A stretch of 64,000 bases of DNA from Halioglobus japonicus (GTDB lineage: Bacteria > Pseudomonadota > Gammaproteobacteria > Pseudomonadales > Halieaceae): positions 77,480-141,479 of the forward strand of contig CACSIL010000023.1 in the NCBI GenBank assembly GCA_902705825.1, read 5' to 3'. A program made the position numbers and the translations under genes. Within the stretch, counting starts at the first letter, position 1; each line of letters begins with the position of its first letter. Of this stretch, positions 63,733 through 64,000 are shown in pieces. The notes beneath the pieces are model-generated. The model did not search any database and had not been told where the DNA came from. It saw nothing but the letters and a program-made list of their open reading frames with translations.

Positions 63733-63748
63733 GCAGATTGCGTGCCAA
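63733..63748 (-). promoter_or_regulatory. Sigma-54 (-24/-12) promoter of pilin 2
   Basis: On the minus strand TTGGCACGCAATCTGC (63748-63733) fits TGGCACG-N4-TTGC with GG (63746-63745) and GC (63734-63733) ten bases apart. It matches the pilin 1 promoter in the whole -24 box and in CTGC at -12. The start would be near 63722, ~73 bases ahead of the pilin 2 ATG. Confidence 0.92.
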
Positions 63749-63877
63749 CAAATCAATTTCATCAAATCTAATTTTATTTATTTATAAATTTCAATGACTT
63801 AATAGAATAATCAATGGTCAGGGTAAATTTCAAACAGAATTTGGGCACGACCTCCGGATTGCCACGCAGGGTAAAAT

Positions 63878-63896
63878 TGTGACGAAATTTGTCACA
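63878..63896. promoter_or_regulatory. 19-bp palindromic upstream element of pilin 2
   Basis: TGTGAC-GAAATTT-GTCACA, perfect arms, seven-base spacer, centred 141 bases upstream of the -24 GG, exactly as for pilin 1. Flanking ATTGCG is also shared on the plus-strand right side (AATGCGG versus ATTGCGA). Likely the enhancer for the activator of both pilin genes. Confidence 0.75.
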
Positions 63897-64000
63897 TTGC
63901 GACGCTCTGCGTAGGTTTCTCGCCGATTCCACACACTACACACGGCGACACTTATAACGCACCTTCCCTACCCAGCATAGAGTTACGCTTGCAACCGAAA

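Larger units (their letters stand above)
63650..64000 (-). other. Upstream regulatory region of pilin 2 and window end, no coding gene
   Basis: Contains the sigma-54 promoter and 19-bp palindrome listed separately, with an AT-rich stretch between (around 63760-63815) like that upstream of pilin 1. From about 63900 to the window end I see no gene or repeat; a short open frame on the minus strand has no start or likeness that I trust. Confidence 0.75.

Noticed and set aside
63897..64000. Possible start of another gene at the window end
   Set aside because: No frame with a credible start, SD or protein-family likeness was found in the last ~100 bases.

Overview
The window looks like a chromosomal segment of a marine-type gammaproteobacterium. 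A Cellvibrionales/Halieaceae-like lineage is my best guess, inferred from gene content and not tested by database search. Pointers are a complete gspC-N type II secretion operon, E. coli/Pseudomonas-like housekeeping genes (rlmA, yaiL-like, yajQ, ampD-nadC, glcB, can), a periplasmic fatty acid cis/trans isomerase, a PEP-CTERM exported protein, and many lipid or xenobiotic accessory enzymes (sulfotransferases, a luciferase-like monooxygenase, a CaiB-type CoA transferase, a phytoene-desaturase-like oxidoreductase). No rRNA, CRISPR array, insertion sequence or phage gene was seen. One tRNA gene (Thr, CGT) is present.

Layout. 1-11.5 kb is an accessory catabolic region: the tail of an FAD oxidoreductase, a TetR regulator, then sulfotransferase-DUF1214-sulfotransferase in tight linkage, an LLM oxidoreductase, a dienelactone-hydrolase-like protein, rlmA, a second (opposite-strand) DUF1214-sulfotransferase pair and a CoA transferase. 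11.5-24.7 kb mixes a PEP-CTERM protein, a beta-lactamase-fold esterase, cti, a shikimate-kinase-like protein, two tyrosine-phosphatase-family proteins, a Calx-beta/GDPD lipoprotein, a solute-binding protein, an NSS transporter and aminopeptidase P. 24.8-36.8 kb is rubredoxin plus the T2SS operon (minus strand, promoter near 36.83 kb). 37-49 kb holds a Kef-type antiporter, tRNA-Thr, a 58-residue membrane protein, an operon of degenerate GGDEF protein / carbonic anhydrase / NTF2-like protein, a kinase-like phosphotransferase, yajQ, a hydrolase fusion lipoprotein, a lone molybdoenzyme, panE and yhhN. 48.5-53.8 kb has a Ser/Thr kinase next to an FHA-domain sigma-54 activator, then ampD/nadC and rraA. 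54-57.3 kb has a LysR regulator and malate synthase G.

The most striking part is 57.4-64 kb: two type IV pilin genes flank three minus-strand genes, namely two paralogous TMTC-like multi-membrane GT-C proteins (overlapping ATGA) and a polyprenyl-phosphate sugar synthase-like GT2 enzyme. Both pilin genes carry near-perfect sigma-54 -24/-12 promoters, the same 19-bp upstream palindrome (TGTGAC-N7-GTCACA) at exactly the same distance (141 bp), and the same terminator stem. This looks like a duplicated pilin transcription unit with a dedicated pilin O-glycosylation module between the copies. The glycosylation role is inferred, not shown.
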